Below are positions 44,144 to 53,139 of a stretch of 62,945 nucleotides of DNA, one piece after another. Source of the DNA: Paracoccus sp. Z118 (GTDB lineage Bacteria; Pseudomonadota; Alphaproteobacteria; Rhodobacterales; Rhodobacteraceae); contig NZ_JAHQZU010000015.1 in the NCBI RefSeq assembly GCF_019061185.1, positions 1 through 62,945 on the forward strand. The letters run 5' to 3'. The notes beneath the pieces are model-generated. The model was not told the origin of the DNA. It saw only the letters and a list, made by a program, of their open reading frames with translations, and searched no databases. Made by a program: the position numbers and the translations under genes. Position 1 is the first letter of the stretch. Each line of letters opens with the position of its first letter.

Positions 44144-44893
44144 GTGGAACTGGCACTCGTCGGGATCGGGACCGGAAACCCCGAACATCTGACCCTGCAG
44201 GCCATTGAGGCGATCCGGGCGGCGGACATACTGATGATCCCGGAGAAGGGCGACGACAAGCAGGAGCTTGCCGACCTGCGGCGCCGGATCGCCGCAGGCT
44301 GCGCCGGGGAGGGTCAGGCTCGGCTTGTCACCTTCCCGATGCCCGTGCGCGACCCCGCCGTGCCCGACTACAGGACGCGTGTGCGTCTTTGGCACGACGT
44401 CATCGCGCAGGCATGGCTCGATGCCATCGCGCCCTACCCGGAAGCACAAAAGGTCGCGCTGCTCGTCTGGGGCGACCCTGCCCTGTTCGACAGCACGCTG
44501 CGGATCGCCGAGCGGATAGGGAGAATCCGCCCGCTGGACCTGAAGGTCGTGCCGGGCCTGATGTCGCTGCAGGTGCTCACGGCCTCCCACGCCATCCCGC
44601 TCAACCGCTTGGCCGAGCCGTTCCTTGTCACCACCGGGCGGCACCTGCGCGAGCGAGGCTGGCCCGAGGGCATCGACACCCTCGTGGTGATGCTCGACGG
44701 AGAATGCTCCTTCACCATGCTTGATCCGACGAATGTCGCGATCTGGTGGGGCGCCTATGTGGGGATGGAGGGCGAGATCCTCGATCATGGGCCGCTTTCG
44801 GAGGCAGGCCCCCGCATCGTCGCAACGCGTGCGCGGGCGCGGGCGCAGCGGGGTTGGATCATGGACATCTACCTGCTGCGTCGGGGCCGCTGA
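44144..44893 (+). CDS. cobF: Precorrin-6A synthase (deacetylating)
   Basis: CobF methylates C1 of precorrin-5 with loss of acetaldehyde/acetate, a step specific to the oxygen-dependent route. The 249-residue SAM methyltransferase starts LALVGIGTGNPEHLTLQA, with LMIPEKGDDKQELADLRRRI and a VVPGLMSLQVLTASHAIPLN core. The GTG start has GGGGGG upstream at a long spacing. Its 3' end overlaps the convergent cobA by 35 bases. Confidence 0.92.
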   Translation: MELALVGIGTGNPEHLTLQAIEAIRAADILMIPEKGDDKQELADLRRRIAAGCAGEGQARLVTFPMPVRDPAVPDYRTRVRLWHDVIAQAWLDAIAPYPEAQKVALLVWGDPALFDSTLRIAERIGRIRPLDLKVVPGLMSLQVLTASHAIPLNRLAEPFLVTTGRHLRERGWPEGIDTLVVMLDGECSFTMLDPTNVAIWWGAYVGMEGEILDHGPLSEAGPRIVATRARARAQRGWIMDIYLLRRGR

Positions 44894-45632
44894 TCGGGCC
44901 ACCGAAGGTCAGCGCGCCGTAAAGGATCAATGTCGGAGCCACCGATCTCGGATTGGCCCGGCAAAGCTCGACAAGGTCGCTGATCGTCCCTCTGTGCAGT
45001 GCCTCTGCCGGGGTCGAGACTCCGATCGCCAGCAACGCCTGCGTGTCCAGCGGAAGCCCATGCCCGACGAGTTGTCCGGCGAAGGCTGGAAAGGTGGCTC
45101 GCGCCATATAGACTGCCGTGACCGCATGAGGGTCAGCCAGCGCGGCCCAGTTCAGATCGCCCGGCAGTGCTCCCGTGACGTCGTGGCCGGTCACGAACTG
45201 CACACGCCGGGCGGTAAGACGCCGGGTGAGCGGGATGCCCCCAGCCGCCGCGGCCGCCGCGGGGGCGGTGACGCCCGGTATGATCTCGTAGCCGATACCG
45301 GCCGAGCGCAGCGCGGCGATCTCCTCCTCCAGACGGCCGAACATGCCCGCATCGCCGGATTTCAGCCGCACAATCTTGGCGCCGGTCCTCGCATGGTCCA
45401 CCAGCAGGCGGTTGATATCGTCCTGCCGCGCAGAGGCGCGGCCTGCACGCTTGCCGACCGGGATCAGCTCCGCGCCACTTGAGGCGAGATCGAGGATCGG
45501 CCCCGAAGAGAGATCATCGTAAAGCACGACCTCGGCCGTTTGCAGGCGCTTCATGGCCCTGATCGTCAGCAGCTCCGGATCGCCGGGTCCCGACGAGACG
45601 AAGCTGACGAAGCCATTGCCCACATCTTTCAT
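44859..45632 (-). CDS. cobA: Uroporphyrinogen-III C-methyltransferase
   Basis: CobA methylates uroporphyrinogen III at C2 and C7 to precorrin-2, the entry to siroheme and cobalamin. The 257-residue product has the SUMT motifs FVSSGPGDPELLTIRA, VGKRAGRASARQDDINRLL, RLKSGDAGMFGR and GVTAPAAAAAAGGIPLTRR. It lacks a fused CysG oxidase/chelatase domain. It is the last gene of the cobL-E-M-B-A unit, overlapping cobB by 4 bases. Confidence 0.93.
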   Translation of the reverse strand: MKDVGNGFVSFVSSGPGDPELLTIRAMKRLQTAEVVLYDDLSSGPILDLASSGAELIPVGKRAGRASARQDDINRLLVDHARTGAKIVRLKSGDAGMFGRLEEEIAALRSAGIGYEIIPGVTAPAAAAAAGGIPLTRRLTARRVQFVTGHDVTGALPGDLNWAALADPHAVTAVYMARATFPAFAGQLVGHGLPLDTQALLAIGVSTPAEALHRGTISDLVELCRANPRSVAPTLILYGALTFGGPISGPDAAGRCP

Positions 45633-46936
45633 GCGGCCTCCGCGATCAGATGAAAGAAAGTGCCAGTGACGTTCTCCCGCCGCGACCCGGTTTCAGGAAC
45701 CGTGTTGCCCTCGGCATCGAGGACCTCGGCCAGGGGTGCGTCGGGCTGCGAGAGGATGGTGGAATAGTGGAACTCGTGGCCCCGCAGGCTCTGGCCGCAA
45801 TCGTAGCCGGGCAGCGGCGAAAGCAGCCGCGCGCGCCGGTATCCGAGGTGCATCCGCCTGCTTGCGTAGGTGGTTTCCAACCCCAGCAGCCCCGCCATCC
45901 GGTGGGCCTGTCCGCTGGCGTCCGTGAGGCTTTCGCCCAGCACCATGTAGCCCCCGCATTCGCCATGCACCGGCCTGCTCTTGGCAAATTGCCTCAGGCC
46001 GGAAAGGAAGTTGTGCGCGCTGGCCAGACGGCCCGCGTGCAGTTCTGGATAACCGCCGGGTAGCCAGCAGCAATCCGCATCGGGCGGAGGCTCATCGGCC
46101 AACGGGGAAAAGGGGAAAATCTCTGCCCCGGCTGCGCGCCAAGCGGCAAGAAGATGCGGATAGGTGAACGAGAAGGCTGCGTCCTGTGCCAGCGCGATCC
46201 GCTGCGCCGGAGGGCGGCAGAGCCGGGACATGCCCAGGGGCATGCCGCCTGCAGCCAGCGCACGCAAGGCCGCCAGATCGACATGAGCGCGCAGGAAAGC
46301 GGCATAGCACGCGATCGCCACCTCAAGATCGGGATGCTCGACCGCCTGAACGAGGCCCAGGTGGCGCTCGGGCAATGTCAGGTCGCCGCGCCTCGGCAAG
46401 GCGCCCAAGACGGCTATGCCCGCATCGTCCAGCGCAAGCCGGCACAGCCGTTCATGTCGGGGCGAAGCCACGCGGTTCAGAATGACGCCGGCGACATGCA
46501 CATCCGGGCGGAATTGCTTCAGCCCCAGCGCCAACGCCGCCACGGTCTGGGCGTGTCCCGAGACATCCATCACCACCACGACCGGCCAACCGGTAATCGC
46601 CGAAATGTCGGCGGTCGAGCCGTTGCCAGAGGCTCCGGGCGTGGCGACCCCGTCGAACAGCCCCATCGAACCCTCGGCCACCGCCATCTCACCCGGCAAG
46701 GCAAGCTGGTCGGCCAGAATTCCCGCCTCCATCGCCCAGCTGTCGAGATTGCGCGAAGCCTCGCCGCAGGCGGCGCGGTGAAAGGCGGGGTCGATGTAGT
46801 CGGGCCCGCATTTGTAGGGGCGCACCTTCACACCATCCTCGGCGAGGCAGCGCAGCAGCCCCAGCATCACCGTGGTCTTCCCCGCGCCCGAGCGGGGGGC
46901 CGAGACGATCAGGCCGGGGACCGTGGCGCGGCTCAT
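45629..46936 (-). CDS. cobB: Hydrogenobyrinate a,c-diamide synthase
   Basis: CobB amidates side chains a and c using glutamine and ATP. The 435-residue product has an N-terminal P-loop amidoligase domain ([28 protein letters not shown]) and a C-terminal class I-like glutaminase domain with the Cys in [12 protein letters not shown] and a final HEFHYS. It overlaps cobM and cobA by 4 bases each. Context (aerobic pathway) favours hydrogenobyrinate over cobyrinate as substrate. Confidence 0.93.
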   Translation of the reverse strand: MSRATVPGLIVSAPRSGAGKTTVMLGLLRCLAEDGVKVRPYKCGPDYIDPAFHRAACGEASRNLDSWAMEAGILADQLALPGEMAVAEGSMGLFDGVATPGASGNGSTADISAITGWPVVVVMDVSGHAQTVAALALGLKQFRPDVHVAGVILNRVASPRHERLCRLALDDAGIAVLGALPRRGDLTLPERHLGLVQAVEHPDLEVAIACYAAFLRAHVDLAALRALAAGGMPLGMSRLCRPPAQRIALAQDAAFSFTYPHLLAAWRAAGAEIFPFSPLADEPPPDADCCWLPGGYPELHAGRLASAHNFLSGLRQFAKSRPVHGECGGYMVLGESLTDASGQAHRMAGLLGLETTYASRRMHLGYRRARLLSPLPGYDCGQSLRGHEFHYSTILSQPDAPLAEVLDAEGNTVPETGSRRENVTGTFFHLIAEAA

Positions 46937-47706
46937 GCCTTCACCGCATCTGCGCGCCCGGCCCGAAAGCGGCGGTCATAGTCGGAGGCATAAAGGCGGC
47001 TGTCATCAAAATCTTCGGCTGCCAGCGCGTGGCCGACAAGGATCAGGGCCGTCCGCTCCATCGTATCACCCACACCGGCGGCGATGGACGCCAGCGTTCC
47101 CCGCACAATCCGCTGGTCCGGCCAGCTTGCCCGCCAGACCACGGCCACAGGGCAGTCCGTGCCGTAATATCCGCCGAGTTCGGCGGCGACATCCTCAAGC
47201 CGGTGAATCGACAGATGGATCGCCAGCGTCGCCCCTGTCGTGGCGAAGGCAGCGAGGGCCTCGCCCTGGGGCATCGGCGAGGCCCGCCCAGAGGTCCGGG
47301 TCAAGACGACGCTCTGCGCGATTCCCGGCAGGGTCAGCTCTGCGCCAAGGGCCGCGGCGCCGGCAGCAAAGGACGGCACGCCCGGTGTGATATCATAGGC
47401 GATGCCAAGTTCGCGCAGGCGGCGCAACTGCTCGCCCATCGCGGACCACACTGACAGGTCGCCGGAATGAAGCCGGGCCACGTCCAGCCCCTGATCATGC
47501 GCAGCGGCGATCTCGGCGATGATCTCATCAAGGCTCATCGGCGCGGTGTTGATGATCCGTGCCCCTGCGGGACAGTGCCGCAGCACCTCTTCGGGGATCA
47601 GGGAACCGGCATAGAGACAGACTGGCGAAGCCGCGATCAGGTCGCGCCCGCGCAGCGTCAGAAGATCCGGCGCGCCGGGGCCGGCGCCGATGAAATGGAC
47701 GGTCAT
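46933..47706 (-). CDS. cobM: Precorrin-4 C11-methyltransferase
   Basis: CobM moves the pathway from precorrin-4 to precorrin-5. The 257-residue SAM methyltransferase starts [18 protein letters not shown], then [13 protein letters not shown], a [12 protein letters not shown] loop and [19 protein letters not shown]. It overlaps both cobE and cobB by 4 bases in the same operon. Confidence 0.94.
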   Translation of the reverse strand: MTVHFIGAGPGAPDLLTLRGRDLIAASPVCLYAGSLIPEEVLRHCPAGARIINTAPMSLDEIIAEIAAAHDQGLDVARLHSGDLSVWSAMGEQLRRLRELGIAYDITPGVPSFAAGAAALGAELTLPGIAQSVVLTRTSGRASPMPQGEALAAFATTGATLAIHLSIHRLEDVAAELGGYYGTDCPVAVVWRASWPDQRIVRGTLASIAAGVGDTMERTALILVGHALAAEDFDDSRLYASDYDRRFRAGRADAVKA

Positions 47707-48074
47707 GGATCAGGCCTTTCGACAGACTGGGCAAGAGCGGCGGTGGCGCATCGGTCGGCCGACATCACGCGCGGCAGGACGAGCCGAGCGGCGGGGCCGG
47801 CAGCGACGAGGGCGCAGGCCTCGGCAAGGCTGCCAGTGCCGTAGCGCGCAAGGATGCGGGGGCTGCGGGTGAATGTGCTCAGGCCGTTGAGGGCCGCTTC
47901 GGGAACAAGAGTAACCCTGAAGCCGAGCGCTTGCAGTTCATGGACAACCGGATGTTCCTCTCGGAACTCAGGTAAGGCAAGTGTCAGCGCGGGTATGACC
48001 TGCAGGCGCCGGAACAGTTCCTCGATGCTTCCAAGGCTGGCTCTTGCACGAAAGCCGAGACCAACGACCCTCAT
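47703..48074 (-). CDS. cobE: CobE (CbiG C-terminal-domain protein)
   Basis: The 123-residue product matches the stand-alone CobE/CbiG C-terminal domain: [19 protein letters not shown] at the start and [20 protein letters not shown] near the end. CobE is required for aerobic cobalamin synthesis in Pseudomonas, but its exact function is uncertain. The start at 48074 overlaps the cobL stop by ATGA; longer readings fall inside cobL. Confidence 0.87.
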   Translation of the reverse strand: MRVVGLGFRARASLGSIEELFRRLQVIPALTLALPEFREEHPVVHELQALGFRVTLVPEAALNGLSTFTRSPRILARYGTGSLAEACALVAAGPAARLVLPRVMSADRCATAALAQSVERPDP

Positions 48075-49246
48075 CGGACAACACTCCATTGCACGACCGG
48101 ATAGCTGGCCTTCCAACCGCGCCTGCTTCCAAGCGGAACAGCCTGCGACAACTCGAACCGCAGGAGCGTGCCGCCCCATCTCGCCTGCGCCCACGCCAGC
48201 AGGCTTTCGGTCTCCAGTGTCACAGCGTGGGCAACGACCCGAGTCCCTTCAGGAATACAGGCCCACAACGCGTCAAGCAGCGGCTCGTCCAGACCGCCAC
48301 CTACAAAGACGGCATCCGGTGCAGGAAGGTTCGGCAGCAGATCAAGCGCGCTCCCCTGCCGTATCTCGAACTGCGGCACCCCAAGGAACAGGGCATTCGC
48401 ACGCGCCCGCGCGGCGCGAGCCGGATCGCGCTCGACGCCGATCGCGCGGTTGCGGGGGTGCGACAGAAGCCACTCGATCCCCACCGAGCCGCTGCCTGCG
48501 CCGAGATCCCACAGCAACTCGCCCGGACGCGGGGCAAGCGCCGAGAGGGCCAAGGCGCGGACCGGACGCTTGGTGATCTGGCCGTCATGCCCGAAAAGAT
48601 CGTCGTCGAGACCCGAGGAATGCGGCAATCCCTTCCCGCCCCTGACCTCGACGGCGCAGGCAACGAGGTCTTCGCAGCGCGGCAGATGGTCTTTGGCAGC
48701 ATGGCGCCGGATGCGCTCTTTCGGGCCGCCCAGATGCTCCATCACATGCAGCAGCGATTCCCCGAAGCCGAGCGAGGTCAGATAGCTCTGCAATGTGGCC
48801 AGTGCCGCACCATCGCGCAGGGTCACGATCAGCCTGGCGCCCTCGGTAAGGTGGCGGCGCAGCTTTTCGACCGGCGCGGCATGGAGGCCGAGGCACGTCA
48901 CCTCCTCCAGCCGCCAGCCGAGGCGCGCCGCAGCAAGGGACGGCACCGAGATGCCGGGATAGGCGCGCCATTCCTCGGGACGCAGTTCCTGCGCCAGACT
49001 GCCGCCCGCACCGTGCCAGAAGGGGTCGCCCGAGACCAGCGCCGCCACCGGCCTGCCGCGCAAGGCCAGCAGCGGCGAGACGGAAAAGGGCACCGGCCAC
49101 GGGTTCTTGCCGGAATGCTCCACCATCGCGAGATGGCGCGGGCTGCCGAAGACGACCTCGGCCCGTTCCAGCGCGTCCCGGCTTGCCTCGGCCAGATCCT
49201 TCAGGCCATTTTCCCCGATGCCGATGATCGACAGCCATTCAGACAT
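48071..49246 (-). CDS. cobL: Precorrin-6B C5,15-methyltransferase (decarboxylating)
   Basis: CobL methylates C5 and C15 and removes the C12 acetate carboxyl. The 391-residue product is the expected CbiE-CbiT fusion: an N-terminal tetrapyrrole methylase (WLSIIGIGENG, ALVSGDPFWHGAGG, GISVPSLAAARLGW) and a C-terminal class I methyltransferase (LLWDLGAGSGSVGIEWLL from about residue 262). The ATG at 49246 lies inside the 5' end of the oppositely oriented cobK. It heads the cobL-E-M-B-A unit. Confidence 0.93.
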   Translation of the reverse strand: MSEWLSIIGIGENGLKDLAEASRDALERAEVVFGSPRHLAMVEHSGKNPWPVPFSVSPLLALRGRPVAALVSGDPFWHGAGGSLAQELRPEEWRAYPGISVPSLAAARLGWRLEEVTCLGLHAAPVEKLRRHLTEGARLIVTLRDGAALATLQSYLTSLGFGESLLHVMEHLGGPKERIRRHAAKDHLPRCEDLVACAVEVRGGKGLPHSSGLDDDLFGHDGQITKRPVRALALSALAPRPGELLWDLGAGSGSVGIEWLLSHPRNRAIGVERDPARAARARANALFLGVPQFEIRQGSALDLLPNLPAPDAVFVGGGLDEPLLDALWACIPEGTRVVAHAVTLETESLLAWAQARWGGTLLRFELSQAVPLGSRRGWKASYPVVQWSVVR

Positions 49247-49988
49247 TTCGACGACCCTCATCCTGGGCGGTACCACCGAGGCGAGCCGCCTCGCGCAGGC
49301 CATGGCCGATGCGGGCTTGCCCGCGATCCTGTCCTATGCGGGCCGGGTGACCAGTCCCCGCGAGCAGCCAGTCCCCGTGCGCGTCGGCGGCTTCGGCGGG
49401 GTCGAAGGACTCGCCGCCTTCCTGCGGGACAACGGCATCGGGCAGGTCATCGACGCGACCCATCCCTTTGCCGCCCGCATCAGCCGCAATGCCGTTCGGG
49501 CCTGCAGCATGGCCGAGGTGCCGCTTTGCGCCTTCGAGCGGGCGTCCTGGGAGGCGGAGCCGCAGGACGACTGGACCCATGTGTCCGACGTGCCGGGTGC
49601 CGTGGCGGCGCTGGACGGCCCGGGCAAGCGGGTGTTCCTGGCCATCGGTCGCCAGCACCTCGGGGACTTTGCGCATCTGGCGCAGCATCGCTTCCTGACC
49701 CGGCTGATCGATGCGCCTTCCGCGGATTTTCCTCTGACGGTCGCTGAGGTGGTCGTCGCCCGCGGTCCCTTCCGGCTTGAGGACGATCTGGAACTGATGC
49801 GCGCCCATGGCACCGAACTGCTGGTCGCCAAGAATGCGGGCGGAGCTGGGGCCGAGGCGAAGATCGTCGCTGCCCGGGTGCTCGGCATCCCCGTCATCAT
49901 GATCGACCGCCCCGAACTGCCCGAGCGGCCGGTGCGCGGCAACGTAGCCGAGGTCATGGACTGGCTTCATGCCCGCCTCGGCGTGTAG
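49224..49988 (+). CDS. cobK: Precorrin-6A reductase
   Basis: CobK reduces precorrin-6A with NADPH to precorrin-6B (6Y). The 254-residue product has LILGGTTEASRLAQAMADAG near the N-terminus, SYAGRVTSPREQPVPVRVGG, DATHPFAARISRNAVRAC, and GPGKRVFLAIGRQHLGDF. Possible starts are ATGs at 49218 and 49224; neither has a good ribosome-binding site. The gene is antisense within the minus-strand cob cluster: its 5' end overlaps cobL by 23 bases and its 3' end overlaps cobJ by 22. Its promoter must lie within cobL. Confidence 0.9.
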   Translation: MIDSHSDISTTLILGGTTEASRLAQAMADAGLPAILSYAGRVTSPREQPVPVRVGGFGGVEGLAAFLRDNGIGQVIDATHPFAARISRNAVRACSMAEVPLCAFERASWEAEPQDDWTHVSDVPGAVAALDGPGKRVFLAIGRQHLGDFAHLAQHRFLTRLIDAPSADFPLTVAEVVVARGPFRLEDDLELMRAHGTELLVAKNAGGAGAEAKIVAARVLGIPVIMIDRPELPERPVRGNVAEVMDWLHARLGV

Positions 49989-50701
49989 ACGAAGCGTCCG
50001 ACCTGCCGCGTGGCCGACGAGCCAACGATGACGAGGGTGCGCATGTCGGCCATGTCCGGCAGCGCCTCGCGCAGCGGCACCACGCGGATGTCCTGATCGG
50101 GGGCCGAGACGGCGCGGGCGAAGATCATCAGGCGCTCCGGCTCGGCCTGGCCCTGCAGCAGGTCCAGCACGGTGGCGAACTGATGCGGGCGCGATACCGA
50201 ACGCGGGTTGTAGAAGGCCATGGCGAAGTCGGCCTCCAGCGCAAGGCGCACCCGCTTCAGCACCAGGTCGAAGGGCTTGAGATTGTCCGACAGATTGATC
50301 GCGCAGAAATCATGGCCCAGCGGCGCACCTGCCGCCGCTGCTGCGGCCAGCATGGCGGTGATACCGGGAAGGACGCGGATGTCCAGATCGCGCCAGAAGG
50401 CCGGGCCATGCTCGACGGCCTCGAACACCGCCGAGGCCATGGCAAAGACCCCCGGATCGCCCGAGGATACGACGACGACGCGGTTGCCCTTGGCGGCAAG
50501 ATCCAGCGCATGGGCGGCACGCTCAAGCTCGACGCGGTTGTCCGAGGGGTGCAGCCGCAGGCCTTCGCGCGGAGGGATGCGGCTGACATAGGGGATGTAG
50601 CCGATGACGTCCGTGGCCTCGTCCAGCGCGGCCGCGACCTCGGGCGTGATCATGGTTTCGGACCCAGGGCCAAGCCCCGCGATGACGAGCGATCCCGTCA
50701 T
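49967..50701 (-). CDS. cobJ: Precorrin-3B C17-methyltransferase
   Basis: CobJ methylates C17 with ring contraction, giving precorrin-4. The 244-residue product has VIAGLGPGSETMITPEVAAA, VSSGDPGVFAMASAVFEA, VLPGITAMLAAAAAAGAPLG and HDFCAINLSDNLKP, all standard. The start at 50701 overlaps the cobI stop by 4 bases. Its 3' end converges on cobK, with 22 bases shared. Confidence 0.94.
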   Translation of the reverse strand: MTGSLVIAGLGPGSETMITPEVAAALDEATDVIGYIPYVSRIPPREGLRLHPSDNRVELERAAHALDLAAKGNRVVVVSSGDPGVFAMASAVFEAVEHGPAFWRDLDIRVLPGITAMLAAAAAAGAPLGHDFCAINLSDNLKPFDLVLKRVRLALEADFAMAFYNPRSVSRPHQFATVLDLLQGQAEPERLMIFARAVSAPDQDIRVVPLREALPDMADMRTLVIVGSSATRQVGRFVYTPRRA

Positions 50702-51414
50702 GGCCTGCGCCCTTGCCCATGCACCAGCACGATCGAGAAATAGGGCACCGGCCCCTCGACCTCGGACAGCATCCGCACCCGCTCTTCGGCCATGGTGCCG
50801 TGCTCGACCAGCCACGCCTGGTCTGCCCGCCCTGCGGCCGTCAGGGCAGCGCGCAGCCGCGGCAGGTTGCGGCCGATCTTCATGACCACCAGCGCATCGG
50901 TCTCGCGGATGCGGCGGGTCAGGTCTTCTTCGGATAGCGTTGCGGGCAGCACCGTCAGGATGTCGTCGCCCCAGGTGATCGGCAGGCCCGTCGCCGTCCA
51001 GCAGCCCGCCATGCCGGGGATACCGGGCACCACCTCGACCCGTTCGCGCGGCAGTCGGGCGTAAAGATGCATGAAGGAGCCGTAGAAGAAGGGGTCCCCC
51101 TCGCAGAGGACGACGACATCCTCCCTCTCGGACAGCCGCAGAAGCTCGGCCGTCCAATGCGCGTAGAACCCCCCGAGCGCCGAGTTGTAGCGTGGGTCCG
51201 TCACCGGGATCTCGGTGGTCACCGGGTATTCCATCGGGATCTCGGCGACATCGGGGCGCATCAATCCCTCAACGAGCCTGCGGGCGACCCCCTTCGCACC
51301 GGCCTTGCGGAAGAAAGCCACCCGCCGCGCCTGTGTCAGATAGCGGTGGGCCTTGACGCTCATCAGCTCGGGATCGCCCGGCCCGAGACCGATGCAGATG
51401 ATCTTGCCGTTCAT
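50698..51414 (-). CDS. cobI: Precorrin-2 C20-methyltransferase
   Basis: CobI converts precorrin-2 to precorrin-3A. The 238-residue SAM methyltransferase has IICIGLGPGDPELMSVKAHR, VVLCEGDPFFYGSFMHLYAR and GIPGMAGCWTATGLPITWGDD, the last two close to all CobI/CbiL enzymes. Readings beginning earlier fall inside cobH. It starts 2 bases after the cobH stop and overlaps cobJ by 4. Confidence 0.94.
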   Translation of the reverse strand: MNGKIICIGLGPGDPELMSVKAHRYLTQARRVAFFRKAGAKGVARRLVEGLMRPDVAEIPMEYPVTTEIPVTDPRYNSALGGFYAHWTAELLRLSEREDVVVLCEGDPFFYGSFMHLYARLPRERVEVVPGIPGMAGCWTATGLPITWGDDILTVLPATLSEEDLTRRIRETDALVVMKIGRNLPRLRAALTAAGRADQAWLVEHGTMAEERVRMLSEVEGPVPYFSIVLVHGQGRRP

Positions 51415-51416
51415 GT

Positions 51417-52046
51417 TTATTCCCGTGCCGATGCAAGGGCGTTGACTGCCGCCACTGTCATTGCCGAGCCGCCCAGGCGGCCTTCGACGACGCACCACGG
51501 CGCAGGGTCGTCCTCCATCAGCGCCGCCTTGGATTCCGCCGCGCCGATGAAGCCGACGGGGCAACCGATGATCGCGGCTGGACGGGGGAAATCCGGCTCG
51601 GCCAACCGGTTGAGCAGGTGGAACAGCGCCGTCGGGGCATTGCCGATGGCCACCACGGCGCCCTCCAGATGCGGTCGCCACAACTCGATTGCCGCCGCCG
51701 AGCGGGTATTGCGCATCTCGGCCGCAAGGGCAGGCACGCGGGGGTCCTGCAGAGTGCAGATGACCTGATTATTGGCCGGCAGGCGGGCGCGGGTGATCCC
51801 CTCGGACACCATGCGCGCATCGCACAGGATCGGAGCGCCTTCCTGCAACGCCTTGCGGGCGCGGACCGCGAAGCCGGGCGAGAAGCGGATGAAAGCCGCC
51901 AGATCCACCATGCCCGCGGCATGAATCATGCGGACGGCGACGACCTCCTCCTCAGGGGTGAAGCGGGCGAGGTCGGCCTCGGCGCGGATGGTGGCGAAGG
52001 ATGCGCGGTAGATGGCCGCGCCGTCAGTTTCGTAGCTATGCGCCAA
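51417..52046 (-). CDS. cobH: Precorrin-8X methylmutase
   Basis: CobH moves the C11 methyl to C12, forming hydrogenobyrinic acid. The 209-residue product has YIRAS-like start YRASFATIRAEADL, the catalytic-histidine segment AVRMIHAAGMVDLA, CDARMVSEGITRARLP and GCPVGFIGAAESKAAL. The ATG overlaps the cobG 3' end by 11 bases. Confidence 0.95.
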   Translation of the reverse strand: MAHSYETDGAAIYRASFATIRAEADLARFTPEEEVVAVRMIHAAGMVDLAAFIRFSPGFAVRARKALQEGAPILCDARMVSEGITRARLPANNQVICTLQDPRVPALAAEMRNTRSAAAIELWRPHLEGAVVAIGNAPTALFHLLNRLAEPDFPRPAAIIGCPVGFIGAAESKAALMEDDPAPWCVVEGRLGGSAMTVAAVNALASARE

Positions 52047-53139
52047 GATGGCCTCTCAATAAGTCGGAAATTTCTGTGTCGGTCAGCCCCCGCAGTAGGG
52101 GTTTGCCCCCTGCCGGACCGTTCCGGATCAGGTCGAAGCGGCCATCCCGCCCCGTCAGGGTGACAGGTGCCGCAGCTGGATGGGCGCAGCCCTTGGCGCA
52201 GCCCGAGACATGCAGGTGCTGCCCGGCTGGCACATAAGGGGCGAGTTGCCGGGCCAATGCGCGGCTTTCAACGCTGGCCGAGGCGCAGCCCGGTGCGCCC
52301 GTGCAAGCGCTGACACGCAGCAACGGATCGTCGGGGTCCGTCAGCCACGACCCGCTACGCGCATCGTCCTCAGGCAGAACGGCCCGCCAGGGCGTCAGAC
52401 GCAGGGCATGGGCGGCGAGGTCGCGCAGCGCCGCCGATGTCGCCGCGCCGAACGGCGCGAACAGGAACGGAGCGGTCCGCAAGAGGTCTCGCCGCGGCAG
52501 CTGTCGGTCAGGCGCGGCATCCTCCGTCAGCGGCGGCTTCAGTTCCGCGGCGATCGCCTGCGCCATCCGGCCGTGGCCGCTGGCGGCAAACCACGCCAGC
52601 ACGTCGGCAATGCGGGAAACCACCCTGTCGGGGCCGACCCTTTCCCCCAGGGACATTCCGTCGGCCCGCAGAAGCAGGTCATCCCCGGCACGTTCAATGC
52701 GAATGTCCGCCGAGGCATCCTGAAGCGCGGCACGGGTCCCCGTGTCGATGGCAAACCCAAACTTCGGCGGCAGGTCGGGCGCATCCCGCAAGACCATCTC
52801 AAGCTCGCGGACCAGATCCAGCGTTCCGTCCCCCTCGTGCCAGAACGGCGTCACCATGATGTTGCGCCGGGCCTCCTGCTGGGGATCGCCGTCCAGCAGG
52901 TCAAGCGTCGCAAGCCGTCGCTGCACCTCCGGCAGTGCATCGTCGCCGACGCCACGCAGTTGCAGCGTCGCGCGTGAGCCGAGATCGAGCTGGCCGTTCC
53001 CGAATGTCTCGGAAATCTCCGCCAACCCGGCGACCTGCCCCGGATCAAGCCGCGATCCATGCGGACGGACCCGCAGCAGAAGGCCGTCGCCCGCAGGCAT
53101 CGGGCGCAGGGCGCCAGGGCACCAGCCCTTGCGGGTCAT
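52036..53139 (-). CDS. cobG: Precorrin-3B synthase
   Basis: CobG is an iron-sulfur, oxygen-using monooxygenase that hydroxylates C20 and forms the gamma-lactone; its presence marks the aerobic pathway. The 367-residue product has the nitrite/sulfite reductase half-domains and the 4Fe-4S ligand pattern CTGAPGC...CAKGC near the C-terminus, with RATLQLRGV earlier. The start overlaps the cobN stop by 4 bases. Confidence 0.91.
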   Translation of the reverse strand: MTRKGWCPGALRPMPAGDGLLLRVRPHGSRLDPGQVAGLAEISETFGNGQLDLGSRATLQLRGVGDDALPEVQRRLATLDLLDGDPQQEARRNIMVTPFWHEGDGTLDLVRELEMVLRDAPDLPPKFGFAIDTGTRAALQDASADIRIERAGDDLLLRADGMSLGERVGPDRVVSRIADVLAWFAASGHGRMAQAIAAELKPPLTEDAAPDRQLPRRDLLRTAPFLFAPFGAATSAALRDLAAHALRLTPWRAVLPEDDARSGSWLTDPDDPLLRVSACTGAPGCASASVESRALARQLAPYVPAGQHLHVSGCAKGCAHPAAAPVTLTGRDGRFDLIRNGPAGGKPLLRGLTDTEISDLLRGHLGA

